DNA of 64,000 bases from Typhlomys cinereus (Eukaryota > Chordata > Mammalia > Rodentia > Platacanthomyidae): NCBI GenBank assembly GCA_023101885.1, contig JALPQD010000089.1:1473087-1537086 (forward strand), in the 5' to 3' direction. Below the pieces are notes generated by a model that did not search any database, was not told the DNA's origin, and saw only the letters and a program-made list of their open reading frames with translations. The stretch's first letter is position 1. The number at the start of each line of letters is the position of its first letter. Shown here piece by piece: positions 11,001-23,000 of this stretch. The translations under genes were made by a program, and so were the position numbers.

Positions 11001-11041
<41 letters not shown>
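11001..11041. repeat. (TA)20 microsatellite
   Basis: About 41 bp of uninterrupted TA dinucleotides, a potential cruciform and length-variable site. Confidence 0.97.
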
Positions 11042-11042
<1 letters not shown>

Positions 11043-11750
11043 CCATGCCCCTGCTAGGCACCAAAAAGATCAAAAGCATCGTCAGTAAATAAAGAGTGAG
11101 GATGTCTTTTTTGTACGACTGCACTAGCATACAATTAAAGATCTCAAGATCTCAGCTCTTAGGTGACTACCCAGGCTCAGGTGATTCATCATGGGTTTTG
11201 GTCAAGCTGGATGCTCTAATAGTTTGGATAGATTTTTCAAAATTGTCTTGGCTCTACAAAGAAAAAAAATAGACCTATGAATCTAAAATACAATTTGACA
11301 TTTCACAATGTGATATATACACACTTTATTTTAGAAATATGTCAATTGTAAAAAAAAATCAAAGTTCAACTTTACCATGGAAAGCTCTAAAGCATTATTG
11401 GACTATCTTATTATACAGAAGCTTAGCAATCTAAGAGCCTGTATTCTTTTGCCATAACTGCATTTCACAAGTCATTTTAAATGTGACCTTAGCTTCTTTT
11501 GACCTTTGTAAGGTGGAAGACGGAGAGAAGAAATACAGTCTTTGTATAGATGTAGCTATTGTGATGTCTTGTGCACAACATGGCTGGCAAAATGAACCAG
11601 GAAAGGCTGTTTTTTAATGGACATTTTGTTACAGGATATTTATATTTGATATCTGTTCTCTTAAATATCATTTCTATCAAGAAAATCATGTAAAGAACTG
11701 ATGTCTTTGTTGTAGTTGGTTGAGAAAATTGTTAAGAATTGGCACATTTT
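11042..11750. other. Unassigned
   Basis: Includes 'agatctcaagatctcag' near 11140 and homopurine scraps. Nothing coding or repetitive identified. Confidence 0.4.
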
Positions 11751-11754
11751 ACTA

Positions 11755-11915
11755 GTGCTTTAGTGCCTACTAGTGCACCAATTTCATAATAATTCTCACT
11801 AACTGGGTACCTGTTCTTAAAGCACTTCAGTGTATTGTCCCAATAAAATTCCTGAGTTCTAATAAGTACATAATTAATCCTCTGCTCTAAAGATACAGCC
11901 CTAGTCCTAGTGCTG
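11755..11915 (-). mobile_element. MIR-like fragment
   Basis: 'gtgcctactagtgcaccaatttcataataattctcac' loosely resembles reverse-complement MIR sequence. Weak. Confidence 0.3.
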
Positions 11916-11993
11916 TATAGCTGATTTTTAAATTTTCAAGGAATTTTGCTACCTGGTTGATGTCACGGGGATCACATGAAACTGGTTGAATTT

Positions 11994-12051
11994 GCACACA
12001 CACACGCACGCACACACACACACACACATGCATGCACATGCACACGCACAA
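11994..12051. repeat. (AC)n / (ACGC)n tract
   Basis: Alternating purine-pyrimidine run with interspersed CG steps, Z-DNA compatible. Open frames across it are repeat artefacts. Confidence 0.9.
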
Positions 12052-12494
12052 CCCTGCCACATATAAATGTGCTTACATACACTTAGGTTTAGATTGCACA
12101 TGAGAGAAAAACGTGATATTTGTCTTTCTTCCTGTCTTATTTCATTTAACATAGGGAGAGGCAGTGGGGAAAGGATAAGATAATGAAATACATGGAACAT
12201 AAAAGTGGTCTATTGGAAACCCTGGCTCAAAGAAGGTGATCATGACCCCTGCGGTCACCCCAGCCTCCACATGCACACACATGTGTCCAAGAACTTGCAT
12301 GCACACATGCATCTGCTTTCACTTGAACTTCCTCACCCATGTGAGTGCACACCCAGCAGACTATTTGGGGATAGGAAAAGAAAACCTGGAGGAGTGCAGG
12401 GGAGATAGGGGCATTGAAGAAGGGATCAGTGACATATGTATGATAATATCGTAGTAAGACCAATTCGTGTGCTAATTTAAAAAATTATGACAAT

Positions 12495-12763
12495 GGGCTG
12501 AAGAGATGGCTCAGGGGTTAAGTGTCTGCCTTCCAATCAGAAGGTCCTGAGTTCGGATCCCAAGTTCCACGTAAAAACTCCAGGCATAGGCAGTGGCTAA
12601 CTGTGCTCCTGGCCTTGGTGGGTGGGGCCTGGGAAATCCCCAGAGTGAAACAAGAAGGAGGTAGAAGCAACCCAGGATGATTCCTGAAGTCACCCCTGGT
12701 CCTCCACAGGGACATACAGTGCCCTCTGACACGCACACACGCATAAGATAAATGTTTAAAAAA
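12495..12763 (+). mobile_element. DIP/B2-superfamily SINE, full length
   Basis: 'gggctgaagagatggctcag' head, 'gtcctgagttcggatccca' B-box, 'ctccaggcataggcagtggc', 'cttggtgggtggggcctggg', 'aggatgattcctgaagtcacc', 'ccctctgacacgcacacacg' and an A-rich end. The best-preserved member of the intermediate-age subfamily. Confidence 0.85.
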
Positions 12764-13050
12764 TTTGACTTACAACTGCCTGTAAGGTATTTTCTGTTAC
12801 AGTTGCCTACTTTGCTTAGCATTTATACCAATCTCTAGAGAAAATTCAAGTAAGGCAAAATTAAATGTTTTTGAAGATCTCACATCTGTAAACACATTTA
12901 AATATTTGTAAATTTACATATAAGCTGAATTTTTAGTTTCCATTAATGCCTGTGTATGGCATCTCTCATTTGGTCTCAAACAGGTTGCAGATACCGGAAA
13001 TAAGCTTAATTAGTATATGAACAGTATTCTTCTTTGCAGTTGTCCTCTTG
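12764..13050. other. Unassigned
   Basis: AT-rich spacer between a SINE and a hAT copy. Nothing recognised. Confidence 0.4.
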
Positions 13051-13054
13051 TAGT

Positions 13055-13365
13055 TTTTAGTTTAGCTTGACATCACCAGGGGGTAGGAGGAACTGGCAAC
13101 GTCATATCCAATGATGACGGAAGGGACGATCCTCACTTGCTAGACCAGAATGTCTGGCCAATTATAGAAAAAAAATAATTTTCCTAATCAACTCCCTCCA
13201 TCTTATCCAGGGACTAGTCCTGTCCACCATGGACTGATTCTTCCTCATCAATTAGTTAATCTTCTTCAGGCTTACTCAGGGTCAAACTCAACTGCTAATG
13301 CTTTTCAACTGTGCCTACAGCTTGAGCCTTCAATTGTCAAGTTGACACCTGTATCTATGACATTC
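13055..13365 (-). mobile_element. URR1-like nonautonomous hAT
   Basis: Reverse-orientation copy: 'gatcctcacttgctagaccag', 'ctggccaatt', 'ccatggactgattcttcc', and the terminal 'aattgtcaagttgacacctgtat' that marks the outer end of the element (also at 42095 and 56005). Confidence 0.6.
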
Positions 13366-13910
13366 CCCCGTCGTCTTCTCTCTCTCTAAAAGGCCTCACT
13401 GTGGCTTGGCCCAATGGGTGAACATTACTCTGATTCCCAGGAACCTGTGAGCACACAACTTCGAGCCATAGTCCTTTTATTCTTTCTACTTTGCTTGAAC
13501 ATTTTTTCCCTCTTGAGGTCAGAAAACTTCTTTTTTATTTATTGTGTGGCTTATATTAAACTCTTCTCTTTTCAGACCTCTGAGTCCTAACACATTTGAT
13601 ATTTAAATTTTGACATTTAGATTGTAAAACAAATAGAGAACAAACCATTCTCAGACAACAGCCCTGCCCTTGAAAACAAAAAATACCTTTTATTTGATAA
13701 ATGACAACATTTATCTCTACTATGGACTTTAAGGATGCCTTTTCAAAGGCACTCAGGATATCACTCTCAGTTCTACCAGATTATCTGTATCTAGGTTATC
13801 ATTGGTGCTTGAACTGGCAGGAAAAAAATAAGTAGGTAGAAACAAGTGTCTAGATTGAGGGATAGCTAGTGCCTTTGCCTAGAATGTACCAATTCCTAGT
13901 TGCAGAAAAC
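13366..13910. other. Unassigned
   Basis: No recognised repeat. 'ttctctctctctaaaagg' at 13377 is a minor pyrimidine tract. Confidence 0.35.
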
Positions 13911-14155
13911 AAAAACATATGCATGCATATATATGCTTGTGTGGATAATATGTGTGCATATATGTGTGCATAAATATGTGTCTGAGTGTGTAGGTGTGTG
14001 TCTGAGTATTTTGTATGTGTGGATGCATGTGAATATATATTCATGTGTTGGTGCACATGTGTATATATGTGTGTATCTATATGCATATGTGTGTGTGCAT
14101 ATGTATGTGTGCGTGTGTGTGTGTGTGTGTTTATGTGCTCAAACAGACACACATA
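13911..14155. repeat. Complex TG/CATG-rich tract
   Basis: About 245 bp dominated by alternating purine-pyrimidine steps ('tgtgtgcatatatgtgtgcat', 'gtgtgcgtgtgtgt'). It produces spurious Cys/Val/Tyr-rich frames on the plus strand and His/Thr-rich frames on the minus strand. Confidence 0.9.
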
Positions 14156-14426
14156 TTCATGCAGTTCAGAGGCTACCTTATTTTCCCTTTTACAAATAAA
14201 ACGCTGTATTGTTTAGGACTTTTAAGTTAAGGGCTCAGAAGAACTTTGGGAATGCTTTTGAACTTGAGATGCATAGAAGAACCTATATAGGCAAAAATAA
14301 AAATGCTTCAGATCTATTACACACTTGCTTATGCAATTCTGTAAAGTGAATTTCATGCAAGTAGGATTTGTTTATATATAAAATTTCTCTTAGTATCAAT
14401 GATTCATAATCATTAAGGATCATTTG

Positions 14427-14562
14427 TCTGGAGATCAAAGGACAACATTCCGAAATCAGCTCTCTCCTTCAACCATGTGGGCTGTGGGGATTGAACTAAG
14501 GTTGTTAGCCTTTGTGGCAAGCACTCCATCTTTACCTCCTAAGCATCTCACCAGCCCATATT
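14427..14562 (-). mobile_element. B3-like SINE
   Basis: Reverse complement begins 'gggctggtgagatgcttagg' and carries 'ttcaatccccacagcccacatgg', matching the B3 branch of B2-superfamily SINEs rather than the DIP-like copies. Confidence 0.6.
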
Positions 14563-16385
14563 TGACAACTTTGAAGTAAAGACAAAATAGCATGGACAAT
14601 GTTGGGCTGAAGTAAAACTCAAAAGAATGTGAAGATAGGGCTCAAGAAGGCCTTAAATAATTTTTAGAACTGATCCTTTGCAGCATTTTTATTTCATTCA
14701 CAGCTCCATGGTTGTCTAGACTGTTTCAAGTGATATTTGTAGACATCTACATTGCCTAATACTTTATATTACATGACTCTGATTAATATCAATTGTTTAA
14801 TAGACTCTGTGGAAAGCACAGCACAAGTTATAATTCTGTTTTAATCAGTGACAATCCAGATAGCTAAAGGCATTGCTTCACCTGAGCTTAATCCAGTCAA
14901 AAAAACACCTGCATTGTTTTAATGATATGGATTCAAATTCTTAGATTATTCAGCCATCATTACTGAATCAAGGACAGAATGTTAGAAATTGCAATTATGC
15001 ACATACTCCCCTCAATCCAGTGGAGAATCTAGGGGAGAATTCAGAAGTCCTCCTCTTCAGGAAGTCTAAGTTTTATCTCTCATCTGTTGAACTCATTTGG
15101 TATTTTCTGGTATTACTTTTATTTCTTCTTCACTAAACAGCTTCTTAAATGGAGATTTTGCTTGGGCTGTCTGCTTCGTTCATGGTCCAGAAAGGTTACC
15201 GTCTTTTGGGTTTTCCTCTGGGTTCCTGACCTCTGTTCCATTGATCAGTTACTTTCATCAGAATTTCCATGTTTCATTTCTCATAATATTAGTTTTCTCT
15301 GTCAGTGTCCCATTATGAAATAGAGAGGCATCATTTCCCTTCAATCTGTGCACTAAGAATTAAGGTCAAAGATGGCATTATGACTGTTCTTTATAAAGAC
15401 TCACAGCTGACAAGAAGTCCTCTTGATTCTATGTGTAAAGTATAAAGACTTCCATTTTCTGGAAAGGCAAGGCATAGACATCATAATAGACTCTCTCGTG
15501 GAGTTGATAGGGCCTCTGATTTGAAAGAAGAGTTGTAGAGAAATGAACTCTTTTTTTCTAAGGTTATCTAAATTAAAGGGGAAAGGTAAAACCAAATCCA
15601 GCTTTTCTTTTTTATTTATGTTCTTCATGCATTTATCCTCTTTGGGTTATTTTAACATTTTCAGTTATTTATATTTGGTTCATAGCTTATCATGAGATAA
15701 GTAATTACACATTTATTGGTTATGACTGGTCTCCTACACTGTTAAGTATGCTTTCACTCATGTATTATGTTTTGCTTTTAAGATTTAAGAAATTTCAATT
15801 TTACCTCTGAACACTATTATTTTATTTTTGTCCTCTGAGAAACCAGTAGTTTCAGAAATCCCTGGTTTTCAAACCCTCAAAAAATTTTTTTTATTATTTT
15901 TTAACTTTTATTATATCCCTCCCCACCTTTTTTAAGCAAATAAATATAGTAAATATATTTAAATCTCAATAAAATTATAATGCAGAATGCAAAATGGTAA
16001 CATTTACTGTTGAAAATTCTGCTTTGCTGATTATAAACTTGATTAATACATAAAATGAGATTACTCCGATGAGCAGAGCATTTGAAATGAAAGACCATAA
16101 ATCATAGTCTTTATTCTTTTATTTTGCAGTCATTCACACTCTTGAGTTTATAAAATTCTAATTATTTAGTAACCTATTAGACTCCTCTATGAAACCCATC
16201 TTAAAAATCTTTGTGTAGCATAAAGAGCAATGTTGTAGATGCACGGATCATGCTATCACTGAAGCACCCTGCCAAAGAGGAGTCTGGAAGCTGAATCTCT
16301 ATTCAAATGAGAAAGCATATATAAAGTTTAGACCTGCTTGAAGGCAGAATAGTGAACAAGATGTCTTAGAATCATATCCTCATTG
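14563..16385. other. Unassigned 1.8 kb
   Basis: AT-rich with a T-rich segment at 15885-15910. Short open frames at 15087-15323 have no recognisable protein similarity. Nothing identified. Confidence 0.4.
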
Positions 16386-16387
16386 CT

Positions 16388-16715
16388 GTAGCAAATACAT
16401 AACCCAAACAAATGAAGGAAACATGTGGATTTGTTCGCCTTGCCATGAGCCAAAGAAACTGAGAACAGCATCTCCACTGGAAGAACCCAGGGGATGTTAA
16501 GGGATGTAGCATGCTTACTAGCTTGCCATTCTGCCAGCCAGTCCTCTCTTTGTCTTATCCACCTGCCTGGGCAATTGTCCCACCACTATAAGCCGAATGA
16601 TTTCCTACACAGGTGCCATTTTGCAGGCACTAGACCTTCCTATTCAGTTTTCAAAAGAGCTAAAAAGCTGTGTCCTGTCATTTCTGGGACCTTAGATGAA
16701 CAAAGTACTTGAAGT
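16388..16715 (+). mobile_element. Possible hAT (URR1/RMER30-type) remnant
   Basis: 'tgctgtagcaaatacataaccc' followed by 'gaaggaaacatgtggatttg' vaguely follows the start of the element at 26465 ('ttgccatgagacaag...gagatttattc'). Low certainty. Confidence 0.25.
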
Positions 16716-16724
16716 TAATGGTGT

Positions 16725-16842
16725 AGGATTAAAATGATAATAATAGCCATTTTACAGGATGATTGCCACATAGAGAACACAAAGCATTCTTTATCCTTTT
16801 TTATTCAGGAGCAACTTAAAGTAGGTGTTATTAAAATCATCT
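16725..16842 (-). mobile_element. MIR-like fragment
   Basis: 'aatagccattttacagga' and 'gagcaacttaaagtaggtgttattaaaatcatcttgc' are consistent with a reverse-strand MIR core. Confidence 0.4.
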
Positions 16843-16939
16843 TGCAAACTGTTTATGGTTCTTTGACAGATCTATGCCATTAGCATAGATCTTGCCTGCA
16901 TTAGGATAATTTATTTTCCATTGACTTTATTTCTTATTG

Positions 16940-17520
16940 CTTCATTGAGGTAAAATTTATATACCATAAAACATGTCCTTATACATATATAATTAAATAT
17001 TCTGTTTTAATTAGCATAAGAATAACTTGTTGGTGTTTGTTACTTTGAATTTTAATGCACATAATAGCCACCATAATCAACATTTAAACAATTCATCATC
17101 AAGATTATCTTCTCTCTAACCTATGTCAACTACTCATTTCTTCTTTGGCTTTCCAAAATCAGTTATATGGAATAACATAATACATAATATTTTGACACTA
17201 ACTTATTTCACCTAGTAGTATATTTTTGCTGTACATCTAAGCTGGGTAGATCTCTACTTCATTCTTTTATATTGCTGATTAGTATTCCATTGAATAGATG
17301 TAGCCCAATTTGTAAATCCTTTGAGCCATTACAGTTAGTGTGGTTGCTGGGAAGGAATTCCTTCTATCATTGTTTATTTGGGATTTTTTTCTTCTTTTCT
17401 GAAAGATAATATCCCTGGATATAAATACCTTAGTTGGCATTTTTTGTTGCAAGCACTTTGACATATTATGCCTCTGATTCTTTAGTACACATTCTTTTTC
17501 TTTTGACAAATTAACCACAA
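16940..17520 (-). mobile_element. L1M-type 3' end fossil
   Basis: 'ttgaggtaaaatttatatacc', 'catttaaacaattcatcatc', 'tatattgctgattagtattcc' and 'ttgaatagatgtagcccaatttg' follow, in order, the reverse complement of old L1M 3'UTR consensus sequence. Confidence 0.6.
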
Positions 17521-17539
17521 ATCATATTGCTGTTCCCTG

Positions 17540-17945
17540 CATATAATATATACCTTAATTTTTTATTGAAATTTTCATATATTTATATCATGAATTTTAA
17601 TCATTTTACCCCTATTCCCAGTCTATTCTCTCCAATCCCACTAAAACCCTTCTTCCCAACATATCCCCCTCCTACTTTCATGCTGAATTTTCATGTTTGA
17701 CCCACTTAGGTTAATTAGAGTTTAAGCACTGATTGCCTGGACCATGGTTATGGGACCCTATCACTGGCATCATGACATGTTAATGGGTCCAGTCTTGTAC
17801 ATGGCTTCTGCATATGGCCACAGCTACAGCAGTTCAAGTGCAACTGCTCTGTCATGTTTGGAAGACATCTTCCCATTATCTGGCTCTAAGATTCTTTCTG
17901 CCCCTCTTTTCTGTAGTATTCCCTGAGCCTTGGAGGCTATGATCC
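17540..17945 (-). mobile_element. Rodent Lx-like L1 3'UTR fragment
   Basis: 'ttttattgaaattttcatatatttatatcatg' then C-rich 'ccctattcccagtctattctctcc' resembles the 3' end of rodent-wide Lx L1s on the minus strand. It abuts another L1 3' end at 18001. Confidence 0.45.
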
Positions 17946-18000
17946 ATTTATGTCATAGTTTTTTTTTAATCTTGGCTTTCAATATTTCCCTTAGTGTTCT

Positions 18001-18295
18001 AATTTTTTTTATTTTTCAACTTTTACAAGGATAATGCGTATTCATCCTAGCTTCCCTCCCTCCCCTTCCCTCCCATCCCTTCCCTTCTCTTCTCCATTCC
18101 TTCCCACTCATTCTTCTGCCTGTATGCCTCTATGGACCCCCCCCCCAGGTTCACTCTAGCTTCTCTACTCCTGAGGGGGCTCAGGCCTCTGAGGTATGTC
18201 AACTTACCTTTTTCCAGGCCACCCCACTGATATGTGCATTTCCCTTTGCTCATCCAGCTGTAACAAATGTTTAGGTGTAGATCACTCAACATTCT
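18001..18295 (-). mobile_element. L1 3' end, second family
   Basis: 'atttttcaacttttacaagg' and the C/T-rich tract (the antisense of the L1 purine tract), followed by 'tgtgcatttccctttgctcatcc', match the copy at 30245-30560 and, in opposite orientation, 50330-50455. Differs from the 19025 L1 family at its extreme 3' end. Confidence 0.6.
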
Positions 18296-18309
18296 TCCAG
18301 TCTTTGTTG

Positions 18310-18790
18310 ACTTTCTATTATCTTAGTATTTTTCATTAAATTTAAGAAGTAGAGAACTTTTTATTCTTGTGTGTTTCCCTGTCTTTTTACCTTTGGACTC
18401 CTACGCACATCTGTTGGTACATTTAATAATGTCTCAAAGGTCTTTAAGTTAATTTATTTTCCTTTGCTATTGAGATCAGATAACTTTTACTGATTAATCA
18501 TCAAGTTCACTGATATTTTCTTCTATTTCAGAATGTATATTGGGTTTCTATAGTGAATTTTAATTTATTCTATTAAATTTCAAACTCCAGAATTTCCACT
18601 TGGATTTTTAAAAGTAATTCTTCTGTTTCTACCAAGATTCTCAAGTCAATGCAATCATATTTTGCTTTAACCCTTTTAACGAGGCATTTAGCTCTTAGGA
18701 CACATTTGTATAGCTGGCTTAAAGTCTTTATCAGCATTTGAGTTCATTCCCAGACACATTGTATTAAATTCTTTTTTCCTTAAGTGCAAA
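18310..18790 (-). mobile_element. Probable L1M/HAL1-type internal 3' fragment
   Basis: T-rich sequence with 'caaactccagaatttccacttgg', 'ccaagattctcaagtcaatg' and 'cttaaagtctttatcagcatttgag' resembles the region of old L1s reading 'tctagaatttccatttgattc...aaagtccttgtctg'. The full-length L1 later landed just to its right. Confidence 0.4.
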
Positions 18791-18805
18791 CTTTCATAGT
18801 CCTTA

Positions 18806-18895
18806 GATAATCTCTCTCTCTCTCCCCTCCTCCTCCCATTCTCTCTCTCTTGCTTTCCTCTGTTTTCTTCCTTCTCTCCCTCTTTCCTTTAAAAA
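18806..18895. repeat. Pyrimidine-rich (TC)n tract
   Basis: About 90 bp with almost no purines on the plus strand ('ctctctctctcccctcctcc'). Confidence 0.85.
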
Positions 18896-19008
18896 CTTTG
18901 GATTCTACCTTCCATCTGAAGAACTATTGCTTCCCTCTTTTCTTGTGAATTGCCATCACCAAATATATCATCTCCTTCTCCTATGATGTGTTAGCCACTG
19001 ATCTTTCC

Positions 19009-19024
19009 TCAGGTTCTTAATTCT
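19009..19024. repeat. Target-site duplication, left copy
   Basis: 'tcaggttcttaattct' is identical over 16 bp to 25504-25519. This pair brackets the full-length L1. Confidence 0.93.
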
Positions 19025-20068
19025 TTTTTTTTAAATATATTTTTATTATTATTTCAGCTCATACAAACTTAATAGGTACACCAGTTCCCTCCCTCCCTCC
19101 TCCTCCCCCCGAACCCCCTGCTCCCCCTTCCTTCCCTCTCCCTTTCCATCCCCCAGTGCCTCCCGCCCCAATTCCCAGAGAGTCCGTTCTTGTGCATGCC
19201 TGATTCTCCTCTGGACCCTTCTCTCCGATGACGTACAAGGACCCAGTAGCCTTTCCCTGAACCCTTTCCCGTGTTCCCCTTAAGTATAGGAACACTGCTG
19301 TGGCTGCCAATCCCTTGCCTCCAAGGATCTTGGTGCCTTTAGCAGATGCTAGACTCTGTGAGGTCAATAGTGTGTTGGACATTGCCCAGGGCATGCAAAG
19401 TCCAATTATGATTGCTTCGGCCCTAACTTGTGTGGAGTATCTTGCAAATCATTGCTCCTCCCATCCTTGTGCTCTTACACTCTTACGCCCCCTCTTCCGC
19501 AAATGTCCCTGAGCTTCAGGATGGGGAGAATATAGTCTGGCCTAGTTCTAGGTGGTTGATATAGAGTCTCTGCAGTTCTGGATTGTGGTTTGTTGATTTT
19601 CTTTTGCAGTTTTGCTGCTCCTGCAATGCCCTTCACTCCATCCTGCTGGGCACTGTATGTCACCCCCTGGCCAGAGACAAAAAGCTGTTAAACTAGAGTC
19701 TTGTTATAAGAGCACATTCAAAGGTAGATGTATTAAAAGTAGGAAACCACAGTGAGGGAGAGGTGTATCACCCATTTGCAAAATGGTTACTTTTTATCTT
19801 CCAGACTATATGCCCTCCTCCTCTGGTGAGATCATACCCCTCAGTAGTAAATGATCAGGAACGAAAGTCTGTGAACTTAATCAGATGTCTCATTACTTAT
19901 TTGAGTCCTTGATGGAGGCCTATTTTCTCTACTGTAACATGGTCCCCCCTCTCCTTGTTTCTGATGTGGCCCTCCTACCCCATCCCTCCTGTTCATAATC
20001 CTTGCAATTACTGTAGGTATTACAGAGATTTTTCTTTGAGTGTCTCTAGGTGGGCTGGGTGGGTTTGG
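19025..20068 (-). other. L1 3'UTR with polypurine tract
   Basis: About 1.04 kb between the ORF2 stop and the tail. Near the tail (about 19080-19175) the plus strand is a C/T tract, meaning the L1 sense strand is G/A-rich with several G-runs, a hallmark of L1 3'UTRs and a likely G-quadruplex former. The terminal sense sequence 'aagtttgtatgagc' recurs in the other young fragments. Confidence 0.85.
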
Positions 20069-23000
20069 TACTAGGAGCCACCTATTAGGGAGTACATACA
20101 GCGCTTAATTTTCTGGGTCTGGGATACTTCACTTAATATAATTGTTTCTAATGACATCCATTTCCTGGCAAATTCCAGTAATTCATCATTTTTTTTGGGT
20201 GAGACGTACTCCATTGTATAAATTTTCCTTATCCACTTGTCAACTGTTGGACATTTGGGTTGATTCCATGACTTTGCTATTGTAAACAGTGCTGCTATGA
20301 ACATGGTCGCACTTGAGCTATCAAGGTGAACCTCTGCTGTATGGGGGGTTATTCCCAAAAGTAGAATAGCAAGGTCATATGGCATTTCAATCTTTAATTT
20401 CTTTAAGAATCTCCAGACGGCTTGCCAGAATGGCTGTATGAGCCTGCATTCCTACCAGCAATGTAGGAGAGTTCCCCTCTCTCCACATCCTCTCCAGCAT
20501 TTGGTGTTGTTTGTATTGCGGATTTTTGCCATCCTGACCGGGGTGAGATGATATCTCAAGGAACTGTTGATTTGCATTTCCCTGATGGCTAAGGAAGTGG
20601 AGCATTTTTTAAGATATTGTTAGACATTTTAATTTCATCCCTAGTAAAGTTTCTTTTAAGTTCCAGGGCCCATTTTTTAATTGGGCCATTGGTTTCCTTG
20701 GTGATTAGTGTTCTAAGTTCTTTGTGCACTCTGGACAGCAGAGTTCTATCAGATGTGTGATTAGTGAAGATTTTCTCCCATTCTGTGGGTTGCCTTTGAA
20801 CTCGTGTTACAATCTCGTTATCTGACAGAAGCTCTTTAATTTCACAAGATCTCAACTGTTGAGAGTTGGTAGCAGTGACTGTGCCATTGGGTGTCTGTTT
20901 AGGAAGTGTTGGCCTAGTCCAATCAGGTCCAGGGAGTTCCCTACCCTTTCAACTAATGTTTTTATAATCTCTGGCCTTGACATTGAGGTCTTTGATCCAT
21001 TCAGAAGTAAGTCTTGTACATGGTGATAAGTACAGGTCCAGCTTTAATCTTCTGCATGGAGATCCAGTTTTGCCAGCACCATTTGTTGAAGATGCTGTTC
21101 TTTTTCCATTGGATTCTTTGGGTCCCTTTGTCAAAGACCAAATGGCTGTATTTTTGTGGGCTTATATCTGGGTCTTCAATCCTTATCCATTGATCTGTGT
21201 GTCTATTTTGGAGCCAGTACCAGACTGTCTTTATAACTATGGATTTGTAATATAGACTTAGCTTTGGTATGGTAATACCTCCAGCAGTGTTTTTGTTACT
21301 CAGGATTGTCTTTGCTATCCTGGGTATTTTGTGCCTCCATATGAACTTTGAGATTGTTTGGTCAACTTCTTTGAAGAATTGCTTTAGGATTTTAATTGGT
21401 ATAGCATTGAATTTGTATATTGCCTTTGGTAGGATGGTCATTTTTACGATGTTGATTTTGCCAATCCAGGAACAAGGGAGGTCTTTCCACCTTCTGGTGT
21501 CTTTGCTATTTTTTTCTTTGGGTTTTAAAGTTTTCATTGTAAAGGTCTTTTACCTCCTTGGTTAGGTTTATACCAAGGTATTTCATTTTTTTAGGGGCTG
21601 TGGTAAATGGGATTGTTTCTCTCAAGGCTTTTTCACTTCTTTCATTCTGGGCATATAGGAAGGCCTCTGATTTTTGCACATTTATTTTGTATCCTGCCAC
21701 CCTGCTGAACTTCTCAATTAGTTCCAGGAGCTTCCTGGTGGAGTTTTTGGGATCCCTCAGGTATAAGATCATGTCATCTGCAAATAGGGATAGTTTGACT
21801 TCTTCCTTGCCAATTTGAATCCCTCTTATGTCCCTTTCTTGTCTTATGACTTAAGCTAAGACTTCAAGTACAATACTGAATAGAAGTGGTGAGAGTGGAC
21901 AGCCTTGTCTAGTTCCTGATCGAAGTGGGAATGCTTCCAATTGTTCCACATTGAGCATAATCCTTGCTGTGGGCTTGTTGTATACAGCTTTTATTATATT
22001 GATAAAGGTTCCTTCCATTCCTACTGTCTCTAGCGTTTTGATCATAAAAGGCTGTTGGATCTTGTCAAAAGCTTTTTCTGCGTCTATCGAGAGTATCATG
22101 TGGTCTTGGACTTTGGACTGGTTTTCATGATGAATTACATTTATTGATTTGCGTATGTTGAACCAGCTTTGTGTGCTGGGGATGAAGCCTACTTGGTCCC
22201 CGTGAATGATCTTTTTAATGTGTTTTTGAATCTGATTTGCAAAGACTTTGTTGAGAATCTTTGCATCTGTGTTCATTAGAGAGATCGGCCTATAGTTTTC
22301 TATTTTAAGTGAATCTTTATTAGGTTTTGGGATTAAAACGATATTAGCTTCATAGAAGGAATCTGGTAGTGTTCCGTCCTTTGCTATTTGATGGAACAGT
22401 TTAAGGAGTATTGGTGTTATTAACTCCTTAAATGTCTGGTAGAACTCTGTGCTGAATCCATCTGGTCCAGGACATTTTTTGGTGGGAAGATTTGAGATTA
22501 CTTCTTCAATTTCCTTATATGTTATAGGACTATTTAAATAATTCACAATTTCCTGATTCAATTTAGGTAAGTTGTGTTTACTTAGAAATTCATCCATCTC
22601 TTTTGTGTTGTCAAACTTCAAAGAGTGTAATTTTTTGAAATATGATGTTATAATTCTCTGGATTTCTTGGGTATCAGTAGTGATAACTCCATGTTCATTT
22701 CTAATTTTGTTAATTTGGGTTTTCTCTCTCTTGCTTTTGGTTAATTTAGCTAGGGGTGTATCAATCTTATTGATTTTTTCAAAGAACCAGCTTTTTGACT
22801 GGTTGATTTTTTCTATCGTTTTCTTAATCTCGATTTCAGATATTTCTCCCCTTATTTTGTTAATCTCCTCTCTTCTACTACTTTTGGGATCAGATTGCTC
22901 TAGTTTCTCTAAAGCTTTAAGCTGGATTGTTAAGTTATTTCTGATTTTTCCATTTTTTTGATGTAGGCATTAAGAGCTATCTTACCTCTTAGAACAGCTT

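Noticed and set aside
21851..22621. 256-codon minus-strand open frame as a gene
   Set aside because: It is the central reverse-transcriptase part of the disrupted L1 ORF2, in line with the flanking segments.
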